64,000 nt of DNA from Chromobotia macracanthus. Taxonomy: Eukaryota > Chordata > Actinopteri > Cypriniformes > Botiidae. The position numbers were made by a program, and so were the translations under genes. Shown here piece after piece: positions 24,891 to 39,819 of this stretch. Below the pieces are notes generated by a model. The model was not told where the DNA came from. It made no database searches and saw only the letters and a program-made list of their open reading frames with translations. Each line of letters opens with the position of its first letter. Position 1 is the stretch's first letter. The stretch is taken from the NCBI GenBank assembly GCA_036877525.1, contig JAZGTH010000073.1, forward strand, positions 868,001 to 932,000, read 5' to 3'.

Positions 24891-25176
24891 AGAATCTTCT
24901 TCCTCTGGCTCTTAGCTCAGCTCTTTTTTGTTGCTTCAGTTATTTTGCATTAAAGGCAGATTGGGTGGCCTTGAATAGATTGTTTTATGTGATTATTTTG
25001 ACCTTTTAGCCTTCTAGTGCTATAGTTTTTGGGGTGGTGAGTGTTGCCTTCATTTTATACTTTTTATTTCTTTTTACAGAGGCTGTTTGGCACGTGCCCC
25101 GCCCCCAGATCAATTTCCCCATCCTTTGGAGAATTTTTGTTGCCTAAACAACACCAGCCTTTTTTATTTTTGAACA

Positions 25177-25272
25177 ATGAGTACTTACAACGTGTCACTC
25201 GCTGGACCTTCGCCTTGGGGTTTCCGGTTGCAAGGAGGCAAGGACTTCAACATGCCCCTCACAGTTTCTAGG
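25177..25272 (+). CDS. ldb3: ldb3 exon with start codon: N-terminal half of PDZ
   Basis: Residues 1-32, including PWGFRLQGGKDF, the carboxylate-binding loop of the PDZ domain, ending AGG|gtaaga in phase 0. ATG at 25177 is the start that gives the conserved short N-terminus before PWGF. An upstream acceptor at 25079 indicates a spliced leader. Confidence 0.97.
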
Positions 25273-28200
25273 GTAAGACCCCCAAATCATGGCCGAAATC
25301 AGTGATTCATTAGTTAAGCACATTTTACTCAAAGTTTTACTCTTAAGATCATCCTCATTAGGTGCACTCCCTTAAATAACATATTTAAAAGACTAAAATA
25401 TTTATTGAATGATCATCTAACCTATTTCTATGATTGATGTTTTGATGTTGTTTCTTTGTTCATTCATTGTTATTTTTCCTGGTCCTGTTGTATTAATGCG
25501 CTAATGTGTTGATGAGCCACATTATTACACATTATACATGTAAATTAGGAATATGTATGATGTGCACAACTATTGGTATTTGTGTAAACAGGGCCACAGA
25601 CCCTGCCCATAGACCATATAGCCCTGTAAATCCATATGTACATATATGTAGTTATACAGAGTTTATCATAGTATGTGCTTTTAGATGGAATCATTCCTGT
25701 ACTGCTTTAATTCTTGTGTGTGTGAAATGAATCTGATGATGACAGAAACTTCTTTTGATTAGCTGGTTCTGTGAAACTGTACTTGGAAGAATATCTGCAT
25801 GCATGAGTGCAAACAGACACTGAGCCATTTTTGTATCCAAAGCAACAAAGTGCATTTGAAAATTGATTCAAACCCATGACCCTGAACATCATGCTCTGCT
25901 GAGTTACAGAAACACATTTTGCCAATGTCATATAAGAAGTTCAAATATCAGGGAAGGGCGAGTTCTCATTGTACTGTAATAATTGTAGCAAAACAATTAT
26001 AGTTCTGCAAACACACCTAGCAAACAGTTCCTGGAACCTTAATGGGCACAGATGCAAAACAACACAGTAAAATATAATGTTAGCATGCGTACCTTCTACA
26101 TGCTAAAACGTATGTGGCATATCCACGTTGTACAGTGGTGTTTGCACTTTTGATCTGTTTGTGTGTTTGATTGTGTTTTTGTGTGTTTATTTGTCTTTAA
26201 ATAAGAGCACCATTCACATGCTATTCTCAGATGTCTAGTGAGGACAGATTCACTACTTTAGTTTGTGGTTGGCATTAGCAGGTATTAAAGAAATAGATCC
26301 TCTTGTGTTAAAAATGTCGGGCTGTGATTCAAGCATTCATTCAGTGGCAATAAAATCCACACAAAGATGAAACGCTGCCATTTTGTCACCTCTGCTGAAA
26401 TACCCTGCGGTCATTAACAATGTCTGTTCTGTCACTACCCTAGGTGGCCCACAGCGGTAGTCATATTATAGTGACGTAAACACACTTGACTGTATCGTAA
26501 TGCACAATGGAATCTTCTGACGTTGTTTTAGCTCTTATATTTAAAGCACTGACAGCCTTTTGGCCTCACTGTAGTGCTTACTAAGAATATCTAAATCAAG
26601 TGTGGCAGGTCTGCTGTGTGTCTTCCCTGCAGGAAAAGACCAGCAGCACAGGGCCCTGTCAGTCACTCTTGAGTGACAGGTGGTGCCCAAACTCACTTTT
26701 GTTCTGGCTGTCAGGGTGACTGAATGTGGGGCTTTTCTATAAAAATACCTCACAGATGTGTGGGCAGGCTGCAGATGAGACAAGAAGCCCTCACTCTGTC
26801 TGTATTTGAATTAAGACATATACATGTCAAGACATAGAAATACATCAGCTGCGAGTATCACATTAGTTGTTTTAGGAGGATCCTTGTAACTGTAGAAGAT
26901 AAATATTATTTGCCAGCCAGAGGAGACAAACCTCCTGGAGGCTATTTACTGATCACACAGTTAGAAGTCCAGTTGAGTGCTGGAGGTTTCGCTCTAAATA
27001 TTAACTCATCTCACTGTATTGGATTAGTATTGCTACTTTTGAGCTGTGAAGACTGAGGAGTATGCTGAAGCATTTTCATTATTCTTTTTAAATATGCAGT
27101 TTTACCTATATGTATTAGACATAATATGTTATTGGTTGCTTATTGTTGATGCCATTACAGTATAAACTTACTTTTAAGTAATGAAGTAAGTTTACTCTTT
27201 ACTGTACAGTATGTTCATTGTAAGTAGTATGCACATATGTAAATTAGTCATTCTGTTGACTTATGGAAACATTGTTTGTACTGATTTATCTTGTGTCTTT
27301 TTTTCATTAAGTTTATTTAACAAAGTTCGGGGGGAGCACGATCTCCCTCCGCCACCCCATTGCCTCACTCTGGTATCTACCTCAGTCAATGATGGGGGGA
27401 GAACTCTGGGTTCGGGCCAAATTCTGAGCATGGAGCCCTTCCCCCGGACAGCATGCCAAATATGCATCAATGATCATTTGCGATTACATGTGAACCCGTG
27501 AATATTTATTTTAATAGAAAGTTTTTTTAAACCATCATGGATGATGTATTGTATGTTTGTTTGTATGTTTGTTCTTTTTATGTACGTAATATTCCATGTT
27601 TAGTGTTTTTCAGGATAGGAGTTTCATGTATTAGTAAACTGTCTCTTCTGAATTGAGTGAATTTTTTGGCAACTGTGCATCACAATGTGTGCTCATATTT
27701 AGAGTGTGCTCTGGTGGTTTGAATAAACCGGATTTGTTGAAAAAATACAGCTGTGTAAAAAAAATATCTAAAAATGTTAGACAACATTTATCTGAAAATT
27801 TACTTCATTATAAAATGAAACTGATATTATGAATATTGTGGTCATTACAGGGACTAATAGGCCCTAATACAGGGCAAATCCTAATGCAATTGCTAATCAC
27901 GCTTTTGCATTAGGATTTTTTTTTTCAGAAGTTGTGGTTTGATATGGAATGTTTTACTGTAGATTTAGGCATTGTGCTGTTACACTGCTGTTACATTTGC
28001 ATGCATAGCAGTATGTCATAGATGAGAAGATAAGGTTAAAGGTAATGTTATGGCCTTACAAACCAATACATTTCCTTATGCTAAATTTCTGTTGGCATGT
28101 CATTTCACCCTGTTGTGTTAAAGATAACATGTTAAACATGTTAAAGATAAGTGTCAACATATATCTGTTACTGTTATACATCAAAATACATCAAAATGCC

Positions 28201-30007
28201 TTATCCAGTAAATGACATTTGCAATAATCTTGTAATACAAACAACAACAACATTGTATTTCTTTGGGCTCTGTTGACTTACCTTTGAGTACCAGCCTCTG
28301 AGATCTGGTATTAGGGTGTTTAAATATGGATGGTTCAAATTAAGGGCCAGTCTCATTCATGTGGCATTTACTGAGCATCCTGTTAAAGCTTGTGAAGATT
28401 GAGTTTTATGGTTGACCTGAATTTGATCTGCATTAATACTGCAAGCATGCTGGATTAATGACACAAATGTGGCTCTCTCATCACAGTATTCAGAGTTGCT
28501 TTTTGAGGGCCAGAAATAGCACAGCACCCCTGATGAGAGTGTCCCCAACAGTGTTCATTTTCATTGTGGCTTTCCAATGCTGGGCTGCTTATATGACATC
28601 CCTCCACTTGCCTTTTCTTTAATGTGTGAAGGAAACAGTTTATTCCAGGCAGTCCTTGGAAATGGCTGTAAGATTGATACTGGCAGATGAACATAAACCT
28701 GCTTTATATTTAAAGCTGGCTATTGCATTCTCTTTGGCCAAGAGATAGTTGGTGCAAAAATGGGCTACAGTAGCCTTTTCTATATCCATCATGGAACAGA
28801 TGTTTCCTATTTTCATAATTTTACATTATAGAAATTTTTGTTGCTGGGAAGGTGCTCTTTCTTAGGTCAGAGGTTATCAGTCTCAGTAACAAATGTAATG
28901 CTCAGTAACATTTGATGTATGCTGACTGTATGTTGAGATGTTTTTTAAACATCTTTAACTAAATGTCATGAGAAATGTTTGATATTAAAATTCACTGTCT
29001 GAGCAAATCTGAGCTGGTTTTCCTACGAAACTGCAGAAAATTCACATCATTTGATTACTATCAGGAGACAAGTCTGAGAAACCGGAGACTACATTTGCTT
29101 ACAATCTAATCTCATTGCTGTTTAGAAAGGTTGAGATGATTTGTGATTTTCCTTTCCTTGATATTTCTTCAGGTCTAGTCAGGCCAGTAGTATTTCGGTT
29201 AGTGTTCAGTTTCGTTATCAGGTTTTCAGTTTGCACTAACAGTTATACAATTATACAACAAGCTATAACTTCATACATTTTTATATAATATATACCATAT
29301 TGTGCAAAATCTTCTTGCGTCCAATACAATCACAAGTAATTTGTAATACAGTAGTCAGCAGTGATGTGACTGTCACAAGTCATTTCCAGCACTAGATTAA
29401 TTCATCTGCTATTGTTGAGTACACAACTCAGAAATTCCCACTAATATGATTTAATTGAAAAAAAAGATGTGACCCTTAATAAGTGCTTATATCCATTATA
29501 CTAATGTAAGTTTCTCTCTGTCTTGTTTGAGTGCCTGTGGCTGGTACTGCTGACAGACAGAGCTGTTTTTAGACAGCTGCAGAAGGTCAAGTCAGTTCTG
29601 CTGGAGGAGATAGTAAGAGCTATAGATACCAGCAGCACTCACATCCACTGAAACCACAGGCTTCATTTCAGCAGAGTAGAAATGTGAGGTGTTTATCATA
29701 AAAGTTTGTTCTCAGATATTGTGTTGTGTTGGATTTTGGTCTTATTGACATGTGTTTTATTCATCTGGTTGTAGGCAGGTTGACTCAGCTCTTATGTATG
29801 AGGGATGCTACACCACTCACAGGGGGGTGGGGGAGTGGGGGGTATCAGGTCACATTGCATTCATATGGTGTCGGATTCTTTTTGGTCTTGTTAGCATAAA
29901 TGAGTCCATGTGGTTTAGTACTTAAATATGAGTGAGTACTGCTACTCCTGTTTGATGTTACTGACCATATCTTCACCTTATCAGATATTTAGACACCATG
30001 ACGGCAA

Positions 30008-30043
<36 letters not shown>

Positions 30044-33000
30044 CTCTCTTTCCCTGTGGCCTACTTTCCCCCATGATTTACTTGACCTGCAGAACAGTTT
30101 CTTTGTGCTGTTGAGAGTGAGCAGGAGATTTGAGCTGGCATATCAGCCACTCATTCATCCAGGCATCAATTGGAATGAGCTGAGAGAGATGGAGAGATTT
30201 AATGCGTGTTTTGTATGCCAGGACTGGTAATCCCCCCTCACTCTCCTTAAGCCTTTGTTTTCTCATGCTCCCTTCCTTTTCCTCTCACTGTTAGTTTAAA
30301 TAAACCTGACACAGAGCAACACTATCTGTGCATTCATTAAAAACATCTGAATTATGTGGTCAAAATTAAGATTTTATAAAATTGTATTGTCTGCAATGTT
30401 TTATATGATGTGTACTCCTGACCAGTTTAATATAAATTAATTGAACCTTAGGCCTGTTTCACTCATGCGCAATGTAAGGGGCATGTATTGATTTTGGCAC
30501 CCATATTCACATTGCTAGCCTGAGCAGTTTGAACATGAGTATAGAAAGCTCTATACTCCAGTACATGCCAGTGTTGTTGTTAAGTCCAGCTTGAGCTGAG
30601 TCCAGCTCACTGAGTGTTGTAGTACTCAGACTTGGACTCAATCTTGGACTCATCCAAGTCTGGCTAAGTCCAGCTCATCTACTGCTACAACACTGGTACA
30701 AACAACACTGGTACCTGCTATTGTACAGGGACAGAGATGCAATGTGTGTCACAAACACTGTTGTAAAATTAGACTTTCTGAAGGTGGCAGGAGACTCCCC
30801 TTGCAAGACTGAACTGTACATGACCAGATACTGTCACATAAATCTCTTCTGAACTCTTGACATCAGATCGATGAGAATGAGTGTGTTATTCTTATGGACA
30901 TCAGAAATTAAATAAAATGGTAAATAAAGTTTAAATAAAAACAAATCATTCTAATCTTGACTTAGCAAATATTAGATGCTAGAAGACTGACAGACATCCA
31001 GAACAGCAGTTTTTTAATGCTAAACCTAGCATGGTTTATTCTTACAGGGCTGCACCTCAATAAGCATATGAGACAGGCTTTAGTTATTTGTGAATTTGTG
31101 CCAGAGGATAAGAGAGCTCTAGTTAGAGGGGGTGTATAGTTGGCTTATAAACATGGGGACAGAATCTGAGCTGAGTAATTAGCAGTACAAAATCAGATGA
31201 TATGATTATCAAAAACTGAGTCACGGTGTTCTGCAGGAAGGGCAAATGCAACCTTATGATATTTGTTCATCAGTATGTACTGGTGCAAAGGGGCAAACTA
31301 GAAAGACCATACAGGTGTCAGATTGCATTGATCATGTTAATCTCAACCACAGTGTGGACGTGACCACAGTAGTGGAAACACAGCTGTTACATGCCGATGC
31401 ATTTTAAGATACAACACAGAGTAGCTGCTCACTGCAAGTTATTCCTCTAATAACAGGGCAGATAATTTAATAATTTTTATGTAAAAATATAATCACTTTA
31501 TATGCAAAATAGATTAAAACCTAGTAAAATATGTTAGATGAAGCTGAGATTAAAGCACTATTATTATTAGCTGAAAGCTGAAATAAAATATTAAAAAAAC
31601 AAACAGTGTGTGGGAGTAATAATTCTTTCAGTTTTACACTGGAAACCAAATAATCTGTCATAGTTACACAATTAATAATCGGTTCAAAAAAATTAAGACT
31701 ATTATGTACTTGTTTTTAAATTAAGATAAAAAGGAATTTTCATTTCGGGACTATCTTAGCAAGTGTGACCCAGCAACTAAGGGAATTAGTATGATTGCTC
31801 TGTTTATATTGAAAGTTAAAAGTGAAACCCTCAGCCCCACATTTCTGACAAGCGCTGTCCATGAAGTTATTGTACTGTAAGCTGTTGCACTTAAAAAGTG
31901 TCGGCAGCTAGCCTTCATTGCTATTGCCATTTCACACGCATAATTCTCATTCTCTCATTATTTCTGTTGAATAATTCTCAGTATCTTGAGAAAGGCTTTG
32001 CAGCATTACTTTCTAAGTCTACAGCCTGTGCTCAGACGCACACACATTCATTTGTTTATATATTATTACGTCAGATGGAAAAAACACTGAAACTGAGCTC
32101 CTCCACACCTACTAAAGAGACTTTAGCTAGTAGTCTCTTAGGAAGCGAAGTAACAGTGTCAAAACTTTATCCAACCAAATAAGCTTAGGGAGAGAAACAG
32201 CTTTATTGTTTTATGTTCACATCATTACTAAAATAGAAGAGACTGGTGCAGTTCAGGTTAAGTATAGGCTGGGTAGAGAGGCTGCATCTCACCCAAAACA
32301 CGCAATTAAAAATCTCAGCAGATTTAGAAGTATCAGCAATCATTTCTTTAGCTAATTTTTTTTTTATTTTGGGAAGAAATTTGACCTGGACTTTGAGCTG
32401 TATGTATACACTGTATATATAGATGTGAGTAGATGTGGCAATTTGGGGGCTGTTGAGATTTGACTAATGAGGGCAGGTGGACAGAACATCCTAAGAGACC
32501 AGAGAAAGTATGCAAGGGAAGGAGCCAAGAAACATCAACTTATATTAACTCAATTCTTGTGTTTTATCCTTTACAACATAACATTACATTGACATTAGAG
32601 AATACGTCAGATGTAATGTTTTCTTTTTCATTTCTCATTATTCTTATAACTGAGATATGTTCTTACCTAGATTGTAAGACCCTGTATAGACCCATAAGCA
32701 TTTAAAAGAGACATTAAAGAAAAACATTAAACCGTTTATTGTATCCTGAAAAAAATACAGTCATGAACAGTAAAGGAACAGAAACAGCAGGAAGAAACAG
32801 ACAGTCCCACAAAGCCTGTCGAGAAATGCAAGTAATTGTTATAAAAATTATTTTTCATGACATATTTCAAGCTCATTTCTGTAATACAATAATGCAAGCC
32901 TCTTGTGTAGACACAGATTCATATAAAAGGCAGTAAGAGACCTACCATGATGTATACATAATTTAAATAATGTATCATGTTTTGGCATTATAGTAATATA

Positions 33001-36000
33001 AATATGGGGGTGTAATTCTTTAGCATTAATTATATAACAAATAATAATACACATTATGTAAGATTTGGATAGGGTCTAAAGTCTAAGAGGCATTAACTTT
33101 ATTCTTAGATCACAGATTTATTTTTAGCAGATAGAAGGAACACATTATCTGTTCATTCATGCAGCATGCCAAATATGTGCTTGAGATGTCTGTGTGTACC
33201 CAGCTGTCATGGATTAACAATCACAGTGTGTATTTTTTATTCCCTACTAATTTTATTGAGCGATCACCTGCAGATGACTGTCTTCACTTTCATTAAGCTT
33301 GATTTACAAATCAAACCGACATTATCGATCCCATGAGAAAACATTGACAAATAACAGACAAATAAAACCAAATTATTACTTTGGGGTTGGCTGTGGAGAT
33401 ATAGTGTTTGATGACCTGTCATCTGTCAATATTTCATTTAAAGTTTTATTTTGTGTTTGACAGATTACACCAGGGAGCAAAGCTGCCTCAAGCAACCTGA
33501 TTCAGGGTGACATCATTGTGGCTATTGATGGGGTCAGCACAGAGGGGATGACGCACCTGGAGGCCCAAAACAAGATCAAGTCTGCCAACTTTAATCTGGC
33601 TCTCAGCATGCAAAGGTACAGTGTAGTATGAAATACCACCATAATAGAAAAACAAATGATTATATGTATTTTAGCATATACATTTATCAGCTCTTTGTAT
33701 TAGATTCAGTGGCAAGTTTTCATAAAAATAGTGTTTTAATTATGAAGGTTGTGATTCTCAAACGTTTTAGCAGGATAATCAGAGAATTTAGTTTGCAAAG
33801 ACAAGCTAAGAACGGCAACAGTCTTCATGCTGGTCTTGGCTGATTTGATGCCGGGTTTGTTGGTGTACTAGCGTAGCCTTGCTGTTTATCAGCACAATTT
33901 AGCTGGTAAAGCTGTTAGACTAGTATGGTTTATCTGGTGTCTCAGCACAAATAATCTGCTGACACTAACATTCTGTATCTAACATACTTTTCCATGATGT
34001 ATTTCTGCAAGAATACATCTTCCCACAAACTGTTGGAAACCTTGAAACTTATGGCACTTTTTCAAAGGAAGGTCTGAATGATGACTTGAAAAGAAAGATT
34101 TGACAGTAATGGAAAATTCAATACTGTGTAAGTCACATTTAGTATCTGGAGATGTTTGAGAGAATTTGATTGGATTTCATTTGATGGAATCATCCATCTT
34201 GGTTAAATGACACCATCAGGTCAGGGGTAGAATGATTCCTCTTGGAGTTTATTGTAGACTTTCATTCTAGTGAAGATAATGAAAAGGTCTGTCATGTTTA
34301 CACTGTGGTCCACACTGAAATCTCATTTCTCTTGGCAGCCATAAACTCATAATGATTTGTGTTTTCACTGATAGCTCAGTCCTGTTTTATTCACACTGTC
34401 TTGTGTGATATGTTCATTCATTCTGAAGGTACAAACCAATTCTTATATAATATTAATTATTATATTGGATGGATGGGTAAAGACGTTTGATATTTAATTT
34501 GCATAACTGTGTGGGTAAAAGTTTTTTCACTGTGGCTGAAATTAGCTATTAATATATAAATTTGGTAAGTCCACTTGAGTTGCAGCTTACTTGCGTTGAA
34601 ATAAAGATTATGTCAAATGCATTGCAATCATTGGCAGTGTTTAATTGCAATTCATGTAAAGTGTTTTGCAGTAAGAATGTAAACCTTGGCCTGCTTGTAT
34701 GGTAAATGACAACTGTACCACTTAACTACTATTTTGTCTGTGTTTTTTTATCTTTGCTCATGTCTTATATTACCTACACTAAATGAGTCTGACGCCCTAA
34801 TAGGAAAATCTGGCAGTCAATCATGTTATAAACTTTAATGAACCGTAAACAGACAGCAGCTTCAGTATATCACTAACAGATGTGACAGAGATTGTGCGTT
34901 CAGAGGAAGATAAGCGGTGTAAGCTTGTATGCGTTTAGCCAGAGAAAGGTCATGTGACTTTATTGCCTTCATATTTTCTCTGTTAGTATGAACTGACAGA
35001 GATGATATAAAGAGTAATATGACACATTTTGACAACTCTGTGACCTCACTGGCTGGTGACTGATGTTTCTTTTTGAAATCTGTGCTAAACTTGATCTTTG
35101 TGGTTCATTTGCCTACACATACAGACCTTCACCTCCCCAACAACCATAAACTGCAGCACAACATAAATTGGATAGCCTTCCCAGAGTACAAACTATTAAA
35201 GGACCATCTCCGTGTTAATACCAATGTTTTTATTAAACATTCACATATAGTTATGATGTTTATGTGTATACTTTTAGCCATCTATAATTTTTTCTGGTTA
35301 TACAAATATTTATAAACTGCAGATTAACAGAATATTGCAGCAGATGTCATAAATCTGGTTTTATCTGCAGCTTTCTGTTGCGTTGTGTTTAATATGTGAA
35401 GTGTAAGAATGGCACACCAGGGTTAGTGTATATTCCACATGGACTACACCGTGGGTCATCCATGGGTTCAGTTTTTGAGTCATCTGAAAACATCTCTAAT
35501 CTCTCAAATCCAGGTTGCAATTCCAATTATCCTGAGAGTGAAGTCAGGTTTACTTGTAGTTCCCTTGATCATGAGCAAATGTTCACCTTCATTTTTACAT
35601 TTCTGTGCACACCTCAGAGATTACACTGGTCATCCTTCCTTTTACTTTAGCAGTCATAACAGATCCCAGAATTCCTTCGGGCAGGAACATGGCTATAAGA
35701 TGGACATGTAGGGAGAAATGAACTGAGAGTGTAATAGTTTATCCTGTGTCTTATCCAGGTTGGTTCTTGGTGTTTATGTACATGCTTGTAGATGGAGTTG
35801 CAGACACCTTTATTTACATTGATTTTTATGTTTACTTTATTGTCAGTCTTCACTGTGACATTACAAGGCCACGTTTTATCACCCGTTGGCAAGAAAGAAA
35901 ACAAAATAATAATTTCTGTTCTTTGTGTGCCCCAAGGCAAGCAGTGTTTTACATTTTTGCTGAAAAGGTTCAATTTGACAGTCTGTTTGAAAAAAGCTTT

Positions 36001-39000
36001 CAGTTCTGATAGCACAATAAGGCTTCCAGTGTTGATGGGGATTCATTGTGTTGGTATTGTGACAGTGGTGTTCAATCTCAGTGAAACCAAAATGAAAGTT
36101 GTGTGCATGTAAATCTCTATATGCTGCAATGTTTTCAAGGACTGAACATAAAAATGTTTATAGTTTTTTACACTGAACATTATCAATGTTCATAAACGAT
36201 TTAATCATTTTCTGATTGTGGTCAAACTTGTGGCATCCAGGCACTCTTGGAGTATATAAGGCTTCTTTTAATTTCTTTTTTAACTTTATTAAGTCAAATA
36301 GTATCACAAAATAAACCCATTCAGGGTGACACAAGACCACACAAGATGGTTCGTGTAGGGTTCCTAATCAACCAGTCAAGGTTTTTTTTGCATAATGACC
36401 AGCTGGCTGTACTTTATCTCTTACTTTATTGTATCACAGGTCAAAGCGGCCCACCCCAGTTCCCATGACTACACCAAGGATCGACTCCCCTATGCCTGTG
36501 ATCCCCCATCAGAAGGTCTGTCATGCATCACATCTCCCATTCTTCAAACATCTGCATACAATATATGCATATACATTCAAATATGTTAAACTAAACAAGT
36601 CAATCTTCTATTCCACATTCTCACGAAGACTTATAGACTGTAGGCTGTAGAGTAAACTTCATCTGAAGTCTGGGGTTAAAAGGGGATCTTTTTGGCAGGC
36701 TTATATGAAGGACCTCTTTTGAAGAGGCTGTGAAAATGATATTGAGCTTTGGGTTTTACTGAAGTCATAATGGGCGTGTTTACAAGTTTTCTACTTGTCA
36801 AAAAAGGTCCATAATGCCCCCTGGTGGTACTATTTGGCATACTCCAGCCAATTTGCCATATATTGTTAAAGCAATTTACTTCAAAATATCTTTATTTGTT
36901 TGTTTTTTTTTAATTAGTAGGATTTAGATGAAGTAGTGAGTTGTATTCCCGGTGAATGTCCTAATTAGTACATACAAACACATTATATTTCGAGTATTTG
37001 CATTTTAGCACTCAAAGGAATAATTTAGCCTAAAAAGTCATTTCTGTCATAATCTACTTATATGAGTAAATTACATTTGTTATTTTTAGGTGAAATGTTC
37101 TGTTAAATATTATAAATCCTTAACAGACAATTTATTAAAGTTGAATTATTCGTTTACATGTACGCACCTCTTTAAGCAGCCTGTGCACATCAATGGGGCT
37201 CTCTCAGCTTCTTCAGAGACCAGCTACTCAAGCAAACACGCCAGCCAGTCCTATAGCATGATGTTCAGTAGTGGAGAGGCATCTTTGATTACTCAAAGAC
37301 ATTTACCTGCTCCCAGGGACAAATCCACTTCCATGCAAAAAATGCAACAGTATAACTCCCCCATTGGTCTGTATTCTGCTGAGACACTGAGAGAGATGGC
37401 CATGCTGCAGGAGAGGGCTAGAAGCTTGGGGTCAGGCATGCCGATTGGGTATGTAATCTACATAGAGCTAGCTCTAATGACAGCAGCCAGGTGTGATAAA
37501 CCTTAACCAGGACTATTTAAAAGATAATGTCATTATCATTATATCATAGTGTCATTATAACTGAAACTGAATTATAATATTATAACCGCATAACCCAGTG
37601 TAAATGGAAGGTGATTTGTGTTCCAAATGATGTACTTTGCAACGTGCACTATTTTATCATGTAGTGTATGAAATGAGTAGTGCCGTCCCCAATAGAACAT
37701 TTTTACTATGTTAAAAGCACTGATTGAATAGTGCCATTATCTTGAACATGTTTAGCCTTATCTCTTCAGCCGCATGGGGAAAGCTATAAACATTGAGCGT
37801 GTATAGTGTTGAACATTCTTTTTTATATTTTAGTACATAATCTAGGTAATTATAGTACACTGTGCTTTTCAGTGTGAACACTAAACATACTATTTGTAGT
37901 ACAAAATAACAAAGAATAATGCAATGCATTTTGGGGTTTAGCCCCACCTGGTTGCTACCTTTCCTGACAGAAGAATGACAGCGACAATGCAGCATTCAGA
38001 AACTAGACGTTGCATCTGTTAAAGTGACCTCATTCCCCACTGGCATTAGAACACAAACTAGAGGAAGATCTAGTTAAGGCTTCAAGAATGAGCCAGATGG
38101 CAGATTTGAGCAGAGGTTTCTGTTTTTCCTGTGGTAGTCCTCTTTCAGGTATTGTGATCGGGTTATACCGGGTAATGCATTAACTAGTAGTTTCAAACTG
38201 AGAACTTGACAGTCATATAGTTATACTTGAGTGGAATTGAATGGAAAAATGTCCAAAGAATTCTTCAAACAAGCACTACATCAAGTTCTTATTTTAATAG
38301 CTTCATTAACGTTGTGTAGTGCCAGTACGGTGTTATTTGGTACTGCTGTGGTGGAATATTAAATGGATGATGGTGTTCTCCACCATCTCTGTTTACCCTC
38401 ACTCTCATATGTTGCAATAAAGTTTTTAACGTGCCACAGCACAAGAAAATCTCAGGCCGTCAACTGACACAGTTACACGGTTGCCAATAGAGACATGGGT
38501 GACAGAACACCTGTTGCTACTCTCTCGATAAAAGGTCATGGAATGTTAGGGCCCAGTTTCCTAACTATTTTGCTACACTGATATATTACCCCACCCTCTC
38601 CTGTGGTTATATGTGGTCAGTGAAACTACTCACATTATTGTGATCACTTATGTACAGCTATTTATTCATGTACCTCTTTGACTCACTGTGCGTTTCTTCA
38701 CATTGGACATGCACACATGCACGCACAAACTAACTCAAACACACAAACACATTTCCTTAATTTCTGCACTGCTAGTGGCACCAAACAGATTTGGAATCTT
38801 CCTGTTTGAGTGGCCGAGTAGAGCCGGACATATCATGACCTCAGTCAATGCCGTGAGTTTGGGGCGGGGCAACTTCTTTGTCTGAACAGTGGATGATGGG
38901 AAATGGTGTGGAAAACATCATTGGAAACCTCTCATTTTTGCATTCTGTGTGGTACCACTAGGGACACAAAAATTACACACTGCACTTAAATATTTGAGGA

Positions 39001-39788
39001 CATTCCAGGACATTTTTGATGGACTTTAATTCACACCTCCCTTTGTGTTAAATCTTGAATAAGTTGCTAACCAATGCCCTTCTTTTTGTTTCTTTTTGCC
39101 GTTGTAGGTCATTACCAACACTCCTGCCAAGTTAGTAACAGCCTCCTGGCATAACGTTTTAGTGCTCTGTGTGGTATACATGCATGGAATTGTTTGGAAC
39201 TGCCTTTGTGGTGTGTTATCAACTATAAAGTGTGGTTAGTGAGATTTGTCTTACTGTGCAATCAAAGCTTACTTTAATGGTGGACTAATGTTTAAACTAA
39301 GTATATATATAAAGTATAAAGAAAAACTTTTTAGCAACATTTATCAACATAGCACTTCGGTGCTGGGTATATCTAAACATGCTTCTTTGAAATATCTTTG
39401 ACTGACCCAGCTGGCATTATGCTGTGTGTGTGTTTTAAGGGGCTAGAGGTGTGCTTGCTCTATGGCTATTTGTTTTCCTTAGAACTCATGTTTAGAATTA
39501 TATGGATACACAAAATATTTGGTGTGATGTTATACTGCATGCTGTAGTTATGCAAGTCACTTTATGTGTCATGTGCAGAATTAATCTTCTGCTGGGTAAA
39601 ATGTGTGTTGGAACATGGATGTAAAATCGCATATAGATTGATTAGTTTTAAAATTAGACTGAGCCTTTTGCTTATTAATCTATATATTTATTATCATACT
39701 TCTAATAATTTGTAACCTAGTTTGTCCCACCTGCATTACTTTACTTTTTAATCCCAATTAACTTTACACTCACTCTTTAATAATTTCT

Positions 39789-39819
<31 letters not shown>

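Larger units (their letters stand above)
25273..33463 (+). other. ldb3: ldb3 intron 1 (8.2 kb)
   Basis: No supported coding exon. It holds a GC-rich structured block (27325-27500), a perfect 14-bp hairpin (27876-27918), a G-rich run (29822-29846), a (TC)n tract (30010-30038) and a miniature inverted-repeat element (30568-30696), each listed separately. The rest is AT-rich with scattered short open frames that I consider noise. Confidence 0.6.

Noticed and set aside
27876..27918. Hairpin considered as a microRNA precursor
   Set aside because: The stem is only 14 bp and does not extend; precursors need about 22 bp or more of pairing per arm.
30078..30266. Open frames on both strands next to the (TC)n tract
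   Set aside because: The + strand frame runs through the dinucleotide repeat, and neither strand shows splice-site context or family resemblance.
35647..36015. 122-codon open frame on the minus strand within ldb3 intron 2
   Set aside because: No domain seen. It overlaps a stretch that may be a decayed retroelement tail, and it opposes the host gene.
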